Positions 17,175 through 27,428 of a stretch of 64,000 bases of DNA are shown piece after piece. The notes beneath the pieces were generated by a model that saw only the letters and a program-made list of their open reading frames with translations, did no database searches and was not told the origin of the DNA. Each line of letters begins with the position of its first letter. The first letter of the stretch is position 1. Location: the NCBI RefSeq assembly GCF_005217615.1, contig NZ_SZNK01000001.1, forward strand, positions 3,740,001-3,804,000, in the 5' to 3' direction. This DNA is from Brevibacillus antibioticus. GTDB taxonomy: Bacteria; Bacillota; Bacilli; Brevibacillales; Brevibacillaceae. Made by a program: the position numbers and the translations under genes.

Positions 17175-17855
17175 ATGTTTTTCCATCCTATGGATTTCCT
17201 GATTCTGATTGCATTCGGACTGTCGCTCTGGGCACAGTTCCGTGTGAAAGGAACTTTTAACAAATTCGCCGAAGTTCCTACCTCCTCCGGTCTAACCGGT
17301 GCAGAGGCCGCCCGCCGCATGCTTGATGCCAACGGCTTGACGAACGTCCCTGTTCAGCATATTCCAGGTACATTGACTGACCACTACGACCCGACTGACC
17401 GTGTCGTACGCCTGTCTGATCCTGTATACCTTGGCAACTCGATTGCCTCTCTGTCCGTTGCTTGTCACGAGGTCGGCCATGCAATTCAGCATAAGGTCTC
17501 GTACCCGATGCTGGTAGCTCGCCATCGCATTTTCCCGGTAGTCAACCTGGTGTCCGGTGTGGCGCCATTGCTGCTGTTGGCTGGTTTCTTCTTTAAAATG
17601 GCTGGCCTCTTGCTCATCGGGATTATCTTCTTCTCCGGAGCAGTTGCCTTCCAGCTCGTCACACTGCCTGTGGAGTTTAACGCAAGTAGCCGTGCGAAAG
17701 ACCTGATGCTCCAAATGGGCTTCATCCGCAATGAAGAAGAACGTGGGGCAAGCAAAGTACTGGGCGCAGCCGCTCTGACGTACGTAGCTGCCGCTCTGAT
17801 CTCTGTTCTGGAATTGGCGAAATACATCATGATTTTCCGTAGCTCTGACGACTAA
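17175..17855 (+). CDS. yugP: Membrane zinc metallopeptidase of the YugP family
   Basis: A 226-residue membrane protein with hydrophobic segments at the N-terminus, at about 118-165 and at the C-terminus. The metalloprotease motif HEVGH is at residues 98-102 and lies in SVACHEVGHAIQHK, as in the DUF2268/YugP peptidase group. Known members are putative membrane-bound zinc peptidases with no defined substrate. The start has GAGGAGTGAGTG upstream. It is a monocistronic unit closed by its own terminator. Confidence 0.88.
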   Translation: MFFHPMDFLILIAFGLSLWAQFRVKGTFNKFAEVPTSSGLTGAEAARRMLDANGLTNVPVQHIPGTLTDHYDPTDRVVRLSDPVYLGNSIASLSVACHEVGHAIQHKVSYPMLVARHRIFPVVNLVSGVAPLLLLAGFFFKMAGLLLIGIIFFSGAVAFQLVTLPVEFNASSRAKDLMLQMGFIRNEEERGASKVLGAAALTYVAAALISVLELAKYIMIFRSSDD

Positions 17856-17873
17856 TCCGTTTAACGAAACAGC

Positions 17874-17913
17874 AAAGGTACAGCTCTCTCATAGGGGAGG
17901 CTGTACCTTTTTT
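17874..17913 (+). terminator. Intrinsic terminator after yugP
   Basis: Stem AAAGGTACAGC / GCTGTACCTTT followed by TTT. Confidence 0.85.
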
Positions 17914-17951
17914 CATGAGGCTACGTTACAATAAGACGGGGGGTTTTGCAC

Positions 17952-18767
17952 ATGCGAATTGGAATCATTGGATTAGGCAGTATGGGACAAATGCTGGTGA
18001 AATCACTCTGTAAAAGCGGTGTGATCCAGCCCGAGTATATCACCGTCTTCAATCGAACAAGAGAAAAGGCTGAAAATGTGCAAGCATCACATGGCATTCT
18101 CATAGCCGAAAGTGCGCAAGAGGTATGCGACCAGGCAAAGCTAGTCTTTCTCTGCACAAAGCCACTCGATATCCTGCCTGTACTGCGTGAGTTGTCTATC
18201 CCTGAAAGTGTACATATCGTTTCTGTGGCAGCAGGTGTTAGCATCGATGATTTAGAAACCGTCCATGCTGGCGCCGTAAGCAAGGTAATTCCTACCGTCA
18301 CTTCGCAAGAGCTGCATGGTGTATCTCTATTTACATGCAGCAGTCGAACAAGTGCAGAGGATCGCAATGAGCTCCTCACTCTCCTGTCTTCCATTAGTCA
18401 ATCACAGGAAGTATCTGAGGTCGAGATCGAAACAGCGACGATCCTCACCAGCAGCGCCCCAGGACTGATCGCAGGAATTCTTGATTCGTTCGCGCAGGCA
18501 GCCGTTCGCAAAACACCAGAGCTTGACTTGGATACTGCCAGAAGCATGCTGGTGGAAACGATGCTGGGAACCGCTCTTTTGCTCAAAAACGAACAGCTTA
18601 GCTTCGACCAGCTGATCGAACGTGTTGCTACCAAAGGTGGCATTACCGAGGAAGGCTTGCGTGTTCTTGACAAGACGCTTCCTTCTGGATTTGACGAGTT
18701 GTTTGCAATGACAGAATCCAAGCACGCTGCTTTGAAGATACTTGTCCAAAAACAAATAAAAGCATAA
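17952..18767 (+). CDS. comER: Late competence protein ComER / ProC-like oxidoreductase
   Basis: A 271-residue protein with an NAD(P)-binding GIIGLGSMG at residues 4-12 and a fold like pyrroline-5-carboxylate reductase (ProC), with the family helices AVRKTPELDLDTARSMLVETMLGTA in the C-terminal dimerisation domain. ComER is the ProC-like protein next to comE in Bacilli; here the comEABC genes are not adjacent, so the name rests on similarity only. The ATG at 17952 is chosen over an upstream TTG; GGGGGG precedes it. The next gene begins 23 bp later on the same strand. Confidence 0.72.
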   Translation: MRIGIIGLGSMGQMLVKSLCKSGVIQPEYITVFNRTREKAENVQASHGILIAESAQEVCDQAKLVFLCTKPLDILPVLRELSIPESVHIVSVAAGVSIDDLETVHAGAVSKVIPTVTSQELHGVSLFTCSSRTSAEDRNELLTLLSSISQSQEVSEVEIETATILTSSAPGLIAGILDSFAQAAVRKTPELDLDTARSMLVETMLGTALLLKNEQLSFDQLIERVATKGGITEEGLRVLDKTLPSGFDELFAMTESKHAALKILVQKQIKA

Positions 18768-18790
18768 ATCGCGGATAGGAGAACTAGACG

Positions 18791-19642
18791 ATGATCATCG
18801 GTTGGATTGGTTTGGGAAACATGGGCATACCAATGGCTAGCAATCTGCTGGCAGCAGGCTACGACGTACGTGTCTGGAACCGTACACCGGGAAAAGCTGC
18901 GCCATTGGTGGCATTGGGTGCGAAACAGATTGCGACTTTGTCCAAGCTGGTAGCACAAAGCGATGTACTGTTCACTATGGTAAGCGACGATGAGGCCGTA
19001 AAAGCAATCTATACAGGATCAGATGGTCTCTTGAGCCTTCCAGTGCAAGGAAAGCTGGCGGTGGACATGAGCACCGTTTCACCAGATACTTCCCGGTTTC
19101 TTGCCGAGCGGACCAAACATGCTGGGCTCCGCTTTCTCGATGCACCTGTCTCTGGCAGTGTAGGGCCTGCAAAAGAAGGGAAGCTCGTCATCATGGTAGG
19201 CGGAGAACAGGCTGATTTTGAGGTAGCCAAGCCTATGCTGGACAAGCTGGGCAAAGCCGCGTTTTATTTGGGACCAAACGGAGCGGGTACATCTGCGAAG
19301 CTGGCGATCAACCTGCTGCTCGGCATTACAGTACAAGGTGTGTCTGAAACATTACTATTCGCACGATCCCTCGGCATTGGTACAGAGCAGATGCTGGACA
19401 TCATTTCCGAGAGCGCCGTAGGAACACCACTCATTCGCGGAAAAGCGGCTTCCATCCTCGCTGACGACTATCCGGCTGCCTTTGCCCTAAAGCATATGGC
19501 CAAGGACCTTCGCCTTGCGAATGAAGCAGGCGTCTCTACCCCATTGGCTGAATCCGTAAATGCGACCTATCGGCATGCACTGGAATCAGGACTGGGCGAG
19601 CTGGATTTGATGGCGATCCTGCGTCATCTCGAGGGAAAATAG
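18791..19642 (+). CDS. 3-Hydroxyisobutyrate dehydrogenase-family NAD(P)-dependent oxidoreductase
   Basis: A 283-residue beta-hydroxyacid dehydrogenase. The N-terminal Rossmann domain has GLGNMGIPMA at residues 7-16; the substrate motif DAPVSGSVGPAKEG and the catalytic lysine in GTSAKLAINLLLG are those of the family, which oxidises 3-hydroxyisobutyrate, tartronate semialdehyde or glyoxylate/succinic semialdehyde analogues. The exact substrate is unknown. It follows comER by 23 bp with its own GGATAGGAGAA site and is probably cotranscribed with it. Confidence 0.87.
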   Translation: MIIGWIGLGNMGIPMASNLLAAGYDVRVWNRTPGKAAPLVALGAKQIATLSKLVAQSDVLFTMVSDDEAVKAIYTGSDGLLSLPVQGKLAVDMSTVSPDTSRFLAERTKHAGLRFLDAPVSGSVGPAKEGKLVIMVGGEQADFEVAKPMLDKLGKAAFYLGPNGAGTSAKLAINLLLGITVQGVSETLLFARSLGIGTEQMLDIISESAVGTPLIRGKAASILADDYPAAFALKHMAKDLRLANEAGVSTPLAESVNATYRHALESGLGELDLMAILRHLEGK

Positions 19643-19674
19643 TTTTCGTGGTTAGACTGACCCTACATAAAATG

Positions 19675-19729
19675 AAACAGCGGCTACCTAAGACCGGTAA
19701 ATAAAGTCTTAGACTGACCGCTGTTTTTT
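19675..19729 (+). terminator. Two-tier intrinsic terminator
   Basis: Outer stem ACAGCGG / CCGCTGT and inner stem TAAGAC / GTCTTA, followed by TTTTTTG. Confidence 0.75.
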
Positions 19730-19792
19730 GCATTCCACGCAGAGCATACGCCTACGTTTGACATATATTGCTTACAAAAGGAGGAGTATGAT

Positions 19793-20146
19793 ATGCATCC
19801 AGATTTTCAATATGTACAATACAGTCATCCACTCCCAATATACGCTGGTAGGACCTTTCGCTATGACTATGATGATGGCAATGTATTTATCATTCATTTC
19901 TTTGACGCTACTCATCGGCATGATGAAGGGATTGCTGGACCGCATAAAGGATTCAATGGTTACTATACATTCAACTACGTGGAGATAGATCCTTGCGTTT
20001 ACTTTATGTATTGGCTAGAAGAAGTCTACACGGTCAGCCAAGTTGCTGATTTTAATAGAATGCTGGTCTATACCCATTATACCTATGATGAACAAGGTGT
20101 CCGAAAAAGTCTGTTCCATTCCGGCACCATAACCGAACTTTACTAG
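19793..20146 (+). CDS. Hypothetical protein, beta-rich, 117 aa
   Basis: Opens at an ATG with GGAGG eight bases upstream. The sequence is rich in tyrosine, histidine and aspartate, has no signal peptide and no membrane helix, and alternates in a way that suggests a small beta barrel (lipocalin or MoaF/phenolic-acid-decarboxylase-like). Tryptophan 78 or so lies in FMYWLEEVYTV. I do not recognise the family with confidence. It is a single-gene unit between two terminators. Confidence 0.65.
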   Translation: MHPDFQYVQYSHPLPIYAGRTFRYDYDDGNVFIIHFFDATHRHDEGIAGPHKGFNGYYTFNYVEIDPCVYFMYWLEEVYTVSQVADFNRMLVYTHYTYDEQGVRKSLFHSGTITELY

Positions 20147-20180
20147 CTCCACCTCATAATCCGTGAAAGATGACGAAGCG

Positions 20181-20208
20181 AAAGACCGGAATTGCTTCCG
20201 GTCTTTTG
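20181..20208. terminator. Bidirectional intrinsic terminator
   Basis: Stem AAAGACCGGAA / TTCCGGTCTTT between two convergent genes. Confidence 0.8.
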
Positions 20209-20220
20209 TTGTCCAATCCG

Positions 20221-20766
20221 CTATTGTTTGGCCTTCAGCCATGCATTAAAAATCTTCGCTTCCTCTACTGCCCGTTGATCTGACATTATATCACTGGGTT
20301 TGTTGCCTTCCCCGATGATATAGCCCGCAAATGGCATGCCTACAAAAGAAAACACATACTGAAACTGCTGAATCAGCGGCAGCCCCTTCAATCTGGGCTG
20401 GTCTCCGCCAGTCGTAATGACATACGCTTGCTTTTGTCCGAGCGATTCTTTGAAGGAATAACGCTTGTCACGCAAGCTCTGCGACCAGCGATCCACATAG
20501 TTTTTCATATGCCCCGACATGCCATACCAATAGATCGGCGTAGAGAAAATCAGAAAATCATGGGTGAGCACCGCTTCTGTCACTTCATCGTAATCATCCG
20601 CGACTGCATTGAAGCCTCCCTCGTCATGCCTTTGGTCGTGAATCGGTTGGATCGTCTTCTCTCGCAACCGGATGCTGGTATGAGGCACTCCCTCCAATGC
20701 CAGATTGGTTAACTGTTCTGTGTTTCCTGCATCTCTGGAGCTTCCATGCAAAACGAGAATCTTCAT
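20221..20766 (-). CDS. NADPH-dependent FMN reductase / flavodoxin-fold NAD(P)H oxidoreductase
   Basis: A 181-residue flavoprotein. The phosphate-binding loop VLHGSSRDAGNTEQL at the N-terminus and FSTPIYWYGMSGHMKNYVDRW in the middle are the signatures of the flavodoxin_2 / FMN_red group, which reduces FMN, quinones or azo dyes with NAD(P)H. The substrate is not predictable. The start has GGATGGTG upstream. It is a single-gene unit. Confidence 0.88.
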   Translation of the reverse strand: MKILVLHGSSRDAGNTEQLTNLALEGVPHTSIRLREKTIQPIHDQRHDEGGFNAVADDYDEVTEAVLTHDFLIFSTPIYWYGMSGHMKNYVDRWSQSLRDKRYSFKESLGQKQAYVITTGGDQPRLKGLPLIQQFQYVFSFVGMPFAGYIIGEGNKPSDIMSDQRAVEEAKIFNAWLKAKQ

Positions 20767-20883
20767 ATACTCACCATCCTTACATCTTTGTTTGCTCCTT
20801 TTATTGTATGGTGAAAGAAGGACTTTCTCAAACCTTTAAGCACCTAACCGAATCTTTAAACTGTCAGACCACCACCTCTAATC

Positions 20884-20929
20884 AAAAAGGCTGCCTTACC
20901 AGTAGAAAAGTCTACGGATAAGACAGCCT
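20884..20929 (-). terminator. Terminator after the first MFS gene
   Basis: On the minus strand GGCTGTCTTA / TAAGGCAGCC closes with an inner GTAGAC / GTCTAC-type helix and is followed by TTTTTGAT. It lies ten bases after the MFS stop. Confidence 0.85.
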
Positions 20930-20938
20930 GTTCGTGTT

Positions 20939-22168
20939 TTAGTTTACGGAAACCCCACTAGAATGCTCCGTCTGCTTTTTTTGCAAACGCAGCGCAAAAA
21001 GGAAAGCAAGGAGTAACAAGCCAGCAGATACATAATAAACAACCCGGACGCCCTGCCATTCAGCAATAGCCCCCATCACCAGGGCAGAAGTGCCAAAAAC
21101 GAGTAAATCAATCGTCCCCTTTGCTGACAAGACATAGGGCAGTACTGATTCCTCCGTCTCTTGCTGCAAAAGTGTCTGCTTGCTTACATGCACCATTTCC
21201 AAAAACGGTCCCAACGCAAACGAAAACAACAGTGCCACCAGAGCGTTCGTACTACCGCCAAAACAAAAGGTAAAAAATCCGACGCCAATCGTACCGCAAA
21301 TGATCCAACGAAATAAATGACGCCGCATTCGCTCCGCATACATCAATAGCAGCGTCCCACCCGCAATGGCTCCGAGCATGTAACCGGCATTAATATAGCC
21401 CCACCATTCTTCCCCTTGTCCAAGCACATCGAGGACAAATGGCAGCATAATCGCGGCGATCCACACACCCCCGGACAAGCCGATCACGACATCCATCGCG
21501 ACCAGCAGTCGCAGGACAGGTACATCGCGAATGGCTTTCCATCCAGTGAGCCAGTTGGTTGTCGCCCCAGCTGCCTGTTCTTCTCGCAGCTTTTCGCTTG
21601 CCGGTGCAATGCCTGTCATCGCGATCGTTGCCACAACATAGGCACCAACCGTTCCCCACAAAACAACACCTGCTCCCAGCCAAGAAACGAGCAATCCCCC
21701 TGCGGCCCAGCCAGCAAAATGAACGGTTTGATCCGAGGTAGCAAGCAAACCATTCGCTCGCATGAGGTCTTCTTGTCCGACCAGCTGCGGCACCATAGCA
21801 TTGCGTGCAGGGTTTGCCCAGCCATCCATAAAGGCGATAGCTGCCCCCAATCCGAACAATAGCCAGATCCACTCTCCCTGCTCTCCTACACCGCTGCTGA
21901 CAGCTAATGAGGCTACAGCCAACAGTATCGTCTTCAAGCCTTGCGACAGCACGAGCATTCCCGTCAACGACAATCGCTGAAACACTAACGGAGCCAACAA
22001 GCTGCTCACAGACTGCGAAGCTACGATGACAACCGGTATGAACGCCGTGTACATGACAGAGCCAGTTGCGGCGTAGATGATCGAAATAAACGCGACAATA
22101 TAAAATACATCCCCAAGGTTGGCCAATGTCTGACCCGCCCAGAGGCAAATAAAGCGTCGATGCCACAT
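20939..22168 (-). CDS. MFS transporter (12 TM), probable exporter
   Basis: A 409-residue major facilitator with about 12 hydrophobic segments. The ATG at 22168 lies nine bases after AGGAGGG and is preferred over the GTG directly next to that site. The profile resembles the MFS_3/enterobactin-exporter-like or macrolide-efflux-like (MefA/YfmI) proteins: an acidic residue in TM1 (LGDVFY) and a loop DGWANPARNAMVPQL between TM4 and TM5. The substrate is unknown. The next gene upstream, also MFS, ends 112 bp away. Confidence 0.85.
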   Translation of the reverse strand: MWHRRFICLWAGQTLANLGDVFYIVAFISIIYAATGSVMYTAFIPVVIVASQSVSSLLAPLVFQRLSLTGMLVLSQGLKTILLAVASLAVSSGVGEQGEWIWLLFGLGAAIAFMDGWANPARNAMVPQLVGQEDLMRANGLLATSDQTVHFAGWAAGGLLVSWLGAGVVLWGTVGAYVVATIAMTGIAPASEKLREEQAAGATTNWLTGWKAIRDVPVLRLLVAMDVVIGLSGGVWIAAIMLPFVLDVLGQGEEWWGYINAGYMLGAIAGGTLLLMYAERMRRHLFRWIICGTIGVGFFTFCFGGSTNALVALLFSFALGPFLEMVHVSKQTLLQQETEESVLPYVLSAKGTIDLLVFGTSALVMGAIAEWQGVRVVYYVSAGLLLLAFLFALRLQKKQTEHSSGVSVN

Positions 22169-22280
22169 AAAGCACACCCTCCTGTCGGTTCAGGACAGCC
22201 TATACGTCCTGATGGAATATGTTATTCACACCGACTCGCCATCACAATGGAGGTGCACCTCTTTTCGCGAAAATTACCTT

Positions 22281-23501
22281 TTATTCTATTCCAGAATCAG
22301 GATGCTGTACAGATTTGTTTCGAAAAAAGCTGTAGTACACCCAGCCTGCGTTAATAAACAAGAAAGCACTCGTCATGTAAAAGACTCCGCTAATGCTTAC
22401 ATAGCCTGCCAAAAAGCCACCAATCATCGGCCCAAGCATGCTACCAATACTGACGAAGCTGTTGTTATAGCCGTATACGCGGCTGACCATATGTACAGGT
22501 GTTGCACGTCGCAGCAAAGCATTGACGGATGGAAGCAATCCTCCCAGCGATAATCCTAACAAAAACCGGAGCGCGACCAATTGCCATACCGTATGTACCA
22601 GACCTTGTGGAATGAAGATGATTGCGGCAGCCAAAAGCGAGAACAAGAGCACTTTTTGCGAACCGAACCGATCTCCTAAACGCCCCAGCTGTGGGGAGGC
22701 AAAGACGTTTGCTACCCCCATGCACGCCTGGACAATACCGGCCCACAGCGCTACCTTTGCTCCCTCTGATCCAACCAATTGCGAAATGTAGATCGGCAAC
22801 ACAGGGATAATGCTAAACAACGCAAACTGGATCATTACGGTTACAAAAAAGAGCGCCGGGAGTTCTTTGGAAGAAAAGATCATCTGAAAGTCTTCGCGTA
22901 GACTCGACCGTTCCTTTTTTTCAGGTGGAACAAAATTCTCTTTCACCATAAACGTAATGACCAAGGTCGCCAGTAATAATACGCAACCGGTAATCACAAA
23001 AATCATCCGAAAGCCGATCTTCTCCGCGAGAACACCACCAAACAGCGGTCCCATAATCGTTCCGGCTGTAATAAAAGACTGAAGCAGCCCTGTTGCATAG
23101 CCAATTCGTTCTTTGGGTACAGAGGATGCTACCAATGCGGTACTGGCAGGGATGATTCCCCCAACAAGTCCATTGAGCAGACGAAGGGCCAAAAGCTGCC
23201 ACAGACTTCCCGCAAAGCCGGTCAGTGCCATGGTAATAGACATGAAAAACCCCGAGCGCAAAATCATGATCTTGCGCCCGTGCTTATCGGCCAAATTTCC
23301 CCAAATAGGCGAGACGAGGCCCGCCGTCAAAAAGTTGGCTCCAAAAATAATCCCCGCCCAAGCCGTGACTTGATGTGGGTCTTCAATTCCGAAATCCTGC
23401 TGAATGTAAAGCGGTAAAAAAGGCATGATCATGCTCATCGCCACCATGACGAAAAACAACGATCCACAGAGCACATATAAATTACGGCGCCATATCTCCA
23501 T
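22281..23501 (-). CDS. MFS multidrug efflux transporter (12 TM)
   Basis: A 406-residue MFS protein of the drug:H+ antiporter-1 family. Motif A GNLADKHGRK follows TM2, and TM5 carries the motif C type GPLFGGVLAEK, which marks antiporters. Closest recollection is to MdtG/YfmO-like exporters. The start has GGAGG upstream. It lies 24 bp after the stop of an ABC exporter on the same strand, so the two exporters and possibly the next MFS gene share a transcript. Confidence 0.88.
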   Translation of the reverse strand: MEIWRRNLYVLCGSLFFVMVAMSMIMPFLPLYIQQDFGIEDPHQVTAWAGIIFGANFLTAGLVSPIWGNLADKHGRKIMILRSGFFMSITMALTGFAGSLWQLLALRLLNGLVGGIIPASTALVASSVPKERIGYATGLLQSFITAGTIMGPLFGGVLAEKIGFRMIFVITGCVLLLATLVITFMVKENFVPPEKKERSSLREDFQMIFSSKELPALFFVTVMIQFALFSIIPVLPIYISQLVGSEGAKVALWAGIVQACMGVANVFASPQLGRLGDRFGSQKVLLFSLLAAAIIFIPQGLVHTVWQLVALRFLLGLSLGGLLPSVNALLRRATPVHMVSRVYGYNNSFVSIGSMLGPMIGGFLAGYVSISGVFYMTSAFLFINAGWVYYSFFRNKSVQHPDSGIE

Positions 23502-23525
23502 CGGACTTCCTCCAATCCCATCTGC

Positions 23526-25307
23526 TTATCCCAGTTGAAGGTCGGATGTACTTCCTAAATCCTGCACACTCCAGAGGGCATAGTATGCTCCCTTTTTGGC
23601 AAGCAATTGCTCATGCGTGCCTTCCTCAACGATTTGTCCCTCTTTCATGACAATGATTTTGTCCGCATGGGTGATCGTTGAGAGTCGATGGGCCACGATC
23701 AGCGTAGTTCTTCCTTTTGCCAATCTGGACAAAGACTCCTGAATCGTGTGCTCTGATTCCAAGTCGAGTGCAGACGTCGCCTCATCCAGAATCAGAATAC
23801 CCGGGTCACGCAGGAAAACACGCGCTATCGCGATTCGCTGCTTTTGCCCGCCAGAGAGCTTTACTCCGCGCTCTCCCAGTTCAGTATGGAAGCCATTCGG
23901 TAATTCGCTAATAAAGTCATGAGCATTTGCCGCCTTCGCAGCTTCTTGCACAGCACTGTCATCCGCCTCAGGATTGCCCATTAAAATATTCACTTTTGCT
24001 GATTCACTAAACAAAATATTATCTTGCTGTACCATTCCGATGTGATGACGCAAATTTTGCTGCTTCACATCGCGGATATCGATGCCATCAATCGTAATTT
24101 TCCCTTCTGTCACGTCCCAAAAACGCGGCAGCAAGCTAATCAGCGAAGACTTTCCTCCGCCTGACATCCCGACAATCGCAACGGTTTCACCAGAAGAGAT
24201 GCTCAGATTCACATTGTTCAAGACGAGAGGGCCTTCCTCCCGATAACGGAAGGACACGTTCTCAAAGCGGATTTCTCCGCGAATTCGTTTGGTTGCAGGG
24301 TCTACAGGCAGCTCCCCCGCGTTTGGCTTGTCGACGATATCGTATGATTCATCGATAAACTCGAACATCCGGTCCATCGAGGCAATTGCCTGAGTCAATA
24401 CCGTACTGGAATTGGCCAGACGTCGCAGCGGCGTGTACAAGCGCTCCAAATAAGCATAAAACGCTACGAGCGTCCCTACGCTCATGCTCCCGCCAATGAC
24501 TTGGTAGCCAGCATAGGCAATGACCAAGAGCGGTGCGATATCCGTCACCGTATTGACCACGGCGAAGGTTCGTGCATTCCACCGCGTATGTGCCAGTGCC
24601 TTATCCAAAAACTGATTGTTCTCCTTGGCAAATTCCTTGCTCTCCTGCTTTTCTAATGCAAAGCTGCGGATGAGCGACATGCCGTTCACGCGTTCGTACA
24701 AATACCCTTGTAAACGCGCCAGTGCAGCAGAACGATCCTTTGTCAATTGACGCAAGCGCTTGTAGAAAAATTTGACGGAGATACTGTACAAAGGGAAAAC
24801 GATAATCGCGACAATCGTCAGCTCCACGTCCATATAGAGCATAATCCCCATCGTCAGCGTAATCGTAATCAGGTCCAACCAAAGATTCATCAATCCTGTT
24901 TCCACGAAGCTTTTCGTGGATTCCACGTCGTTAATAACCCGAGAGATGACCTCACCTGTTTTTGTATTGTTGTAGTAACGCATCGACAGTCGTTGCAAAT
25001 GAGAAAATAATTGATTGCGAATGTCAAACAAGATGCGACTAGATACCCACTGTGCATAGTATTGCCGGATGTACTCAACAGGAGCGCGAACGATTGTAAA
25101 TAACAAAAAGGCCCCGAGCATCAGCCAAAATAACTGTTTCAGCTTTTCCTCTTGAGGAAGCGGACTGGGCAGCAGGTCATCAATGACGTATTTGATAAGA
25201 AGCGGCAGAGCAAGTGGGATCGCAAACTTAAGAATACCAATAAATATAGTGCCCAATATTTGTTTCCAATAGGGCAGGACATAAGCCAAATAGCGGCGTA
25301 TGCTCAA
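23526..25307 (-). CDS. ABC exporter, fused membrane and ATP-binding domains (MsbA/BmrA-like)
   Basis: A 593-residue half-transporter that should work as a homodimer. Residues about 15-310 hold six membrane helices of the ABC type I exporter domain; the ATPase (about 345-580) has Walker A GMSGGGKSS, Q-loop MVQQDN, signature LSGGQKQRIAIAR, Walker B ILILDEATSALD and the switch AHRLST. In B. subtilis the homologous gene ygaD sits next to ntdP, as here. The substrate is probably a lipid or drug; not known. The ribosome site is GGAGG. Confidence 0.93.
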   Translation of the reverse strand: MSIRRYLAYVLPYWKQILGTIFIGILKFAIPLALPLLIKYVIDDLLPSPLPQEEKLKQLFWLMLGAFLLFTIVRAPVEYIRQYYAQWVSSRILFDIRNQLFSHLQRLSMRYYNNTKTGEVISRVINDVESTKSFVETGLMNLWLDLITITLTMGIMLYMDVELTIVAIIVFPLYSISVKFFYKRLRQLTKDRSAALARLQGYLYERVNGMSLIRSFALEKQESKEFAKENNQFLDKALAHTRWNARTFAVVNTVTDIAPLLVIAYAGYQVIGGSMSVGTLVAFYAYLERLYTPLRRLANSSTVLTQAIASMDRMFEFIDESYDIVDKPNAGELPVDPATKRIRGEIRFENVSFRYREEGPLVLNNVNLSISSGETVAIVGMSGGGKSSLISLLPRFWDVTEGKITIDGIDIRDVKQQNLRHHIGMVQQDNILFSESAKVNILMGNPEADDSAVQEAAKAANAHDFISELPNGFHTELGERGVKLSGGQKQRIAIARVFLRDPGILILDEATSALDLESEHTIQESLSRLAKGRTTLIVAHRLSTITHADKIIVMKEGQIVEEGTHEQLLAKKGAYYALWSVQDLGSTSDLQLG

Positions 25308-25331
25308 CCATCATACCTCCTTTGCAAACAA

Positions 25332-25362
25332 GGAAATCCCTCCCCCGGTCATTCGGGAAAGG
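25332..25362 (-). terminator. Possible terminator/attenuator between ntdP and the ABC exporter gene
   Basis: Stem AATCCCT-x-CCCG / CGGGG-x-AGGGATT on the minus strand followed by TTCCTTGTTTGC. Confidence 0.5.
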
Positions 25363-25364
25363 GA

Positions 25365-25901
25365 TTATTCCTCATCATCTCGTACTAAAAGATAACGCTC
25401 GTACCAACGTTGGACGAAACCGTTTTGAAAAGGGCCACGTCGTGCGCTTACCCAATCCAGCACCTCTCGCAATGCTGTCTGCACTCTTTCCACAACAAAT
25501 GGAGGATAGTTCATCTGTTTGCTATGTAAAAGAAACTCCTCTTCGTCGAGAATCGAGTACGTCATATCGGGAAATACTTTTACGTCGAGATCATAGTCTA
25601 TGTAGCTTAGCAATTGTCCCTTCATGCTGAAGGGCGAACCAATGTTGCAATAATAATAAATACCGTCATCACGAATCATGGCAATGGTATTGAACCACTG
25701 GCCTCTACCAAATGTACAAATGGCCGGTTCACGCGTACGCCATTCCCGCCCGTCTGCTTCTGTCACCTTGACCCGATCATTTCCCCCAATCACCACCGCA
25801 TCACTGGTATGAATCAACGTAGATTTGTCCCATATGCGGTGCAGCGAATGGTCGTGTTTATAACTTTCTATGCGGATATTGGAGCCCGGAGCTGGTGACA
25901 T
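25365..25901 (-). CDS. ntdP: Nucleoside tri/diphosphatase NtdP (DUF402 family)
   Basis: A 178-residue DUF402 protein matching YgaC/NtdP of Bacilli, enzymes that hydrolyse nucleoside di- and triphosphates with divalent metal. The DUF402 core is visible as IRDDGIYYYCNIGSP, YIDYDLDVKVFPD and ILDEEEF, which supply the acidic metal ligands. The start has GGGAGAG upstream. In B. subtilis it neighbours the same ABC exporter, a synteny that supports the assignment. Its role in cells is nucleotide balance. Confidence 0.9.
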   Translation of the reverse strand: MSPAPGSNIRIESYKHDHSLHRIWDKSTLIHTSDAVVIGGNDRVKVTEADGREWRTREPAICTFGRGQWFNTIAMIRDDGIYYYCNIGSPFSMKGQLLSYIDYDLDVKVFPDMTYSILDEEEFLLHSKQMNYPPFVVERVQTALREVLDWVSARRGPFQNGFVQRWYERYLLVRDDEE

Positions 25902-25949
25902 GACTCTCCCCTTTCTTCTCTTCTCTATTTGAATGGGGACAAGCCTCCT

Positions 25950-26363
25950 TTAAGAAGAGAGCTTTTTGGAAAGTGTAACATATTTTTGTACTTCATAGCC
26001 AAGTGAAAGGTAAAACGGAAGGACTTCCGGATTTGATTGATTGACCATGATCAAGACGTTATTGACACCTCGTTGCTTGAAACGCTTTTCAATTGCTTCA
26101 ACGAGTTCGCGACCAATACCTGAGCCTTGCATCTCAGGAAGTACAGCCAATCGGTAGAAATAGGCACGAGCGCCGTCAATCGTGCCAACCACGACCCCTA
26201 CCACTCTGCCTTCAATTTCTGCAACCATTACCAGATCGCTGTCCCAAGCCAAATGCTGGGCCAAATCGTTCAATGACTCTTTGTCCGATTGGTCCAACCC
26301 CGTCTCCTGCCAAATACGTGTGATAGCCGAATAGTCACCGAGTCGAAACGGACGAATCAGCAT
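25950..26363 (-). CDS. GNAT-family N-acetyltransferase
   Basis: A 137-residue acetyltransferase from the ATG at 26363, which follows AAGGAGG. The acetyl-CoA loop motif is LPEMQGSGIGREL, preceded by the beta-4 strand AYFYRLAVLP and followed by YLSLGYEVQ. It resembles small ribosomal-protein or antibiotic-type GNAT enzymes (YpeA-like), acceptor unknown. The open frame continues upstream without a ribosome site, so the longer form is rejected. Confidence 0.87.
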   Translation of the reverse strand: MLIRPFRLGDYSAITRIWQETGLDQSDKESLNDLAQHLAWDSDLVMVAEIEGRVVGVVVGTIDGARAYFYRLAVLPEMQGSGIGRELVEAIEKRFKQRGVNNVLIMVNQSNPEVLPFYLSLGYEVQKYVTLSKKLSS

Positions 26364-26474
26364 GTGTTGCCTCCTTCGTAACCTTCTTCCTCTATTGTAC
26401 AACACATGGACAACTTTGTCTTGTGTCGCAACACCACAAAGTCTCCAACTCCATACTCCATCTTCCATAAATAA

Positions 26475-27260
<786 letters not shown>

Positions 27261-27428
27261 CTATTAATAGCAGGTACTAATATGTAAAAATCACCTTTTC
27301 ATTATACAACTCCACCTGCGCTTTTTCTACCTACGGAAAAAATCCAGGCATGACTTGATCCTCTCAACTATAGCCATACTAAGCTCGCGGTATCAGGCAA
27401 CCACTACCACATAAGGAGGAATGGCAGG

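Noticed and set aside
21390-22175. 261-codon second frame on the minus strand in the first MFS gene
   Set aside because: It lies in another frame of the same strand as the MFS gene and has cysteine- and arginine-rich, low-complexity character; the MFS frame has membrane helices and a ribosome site.
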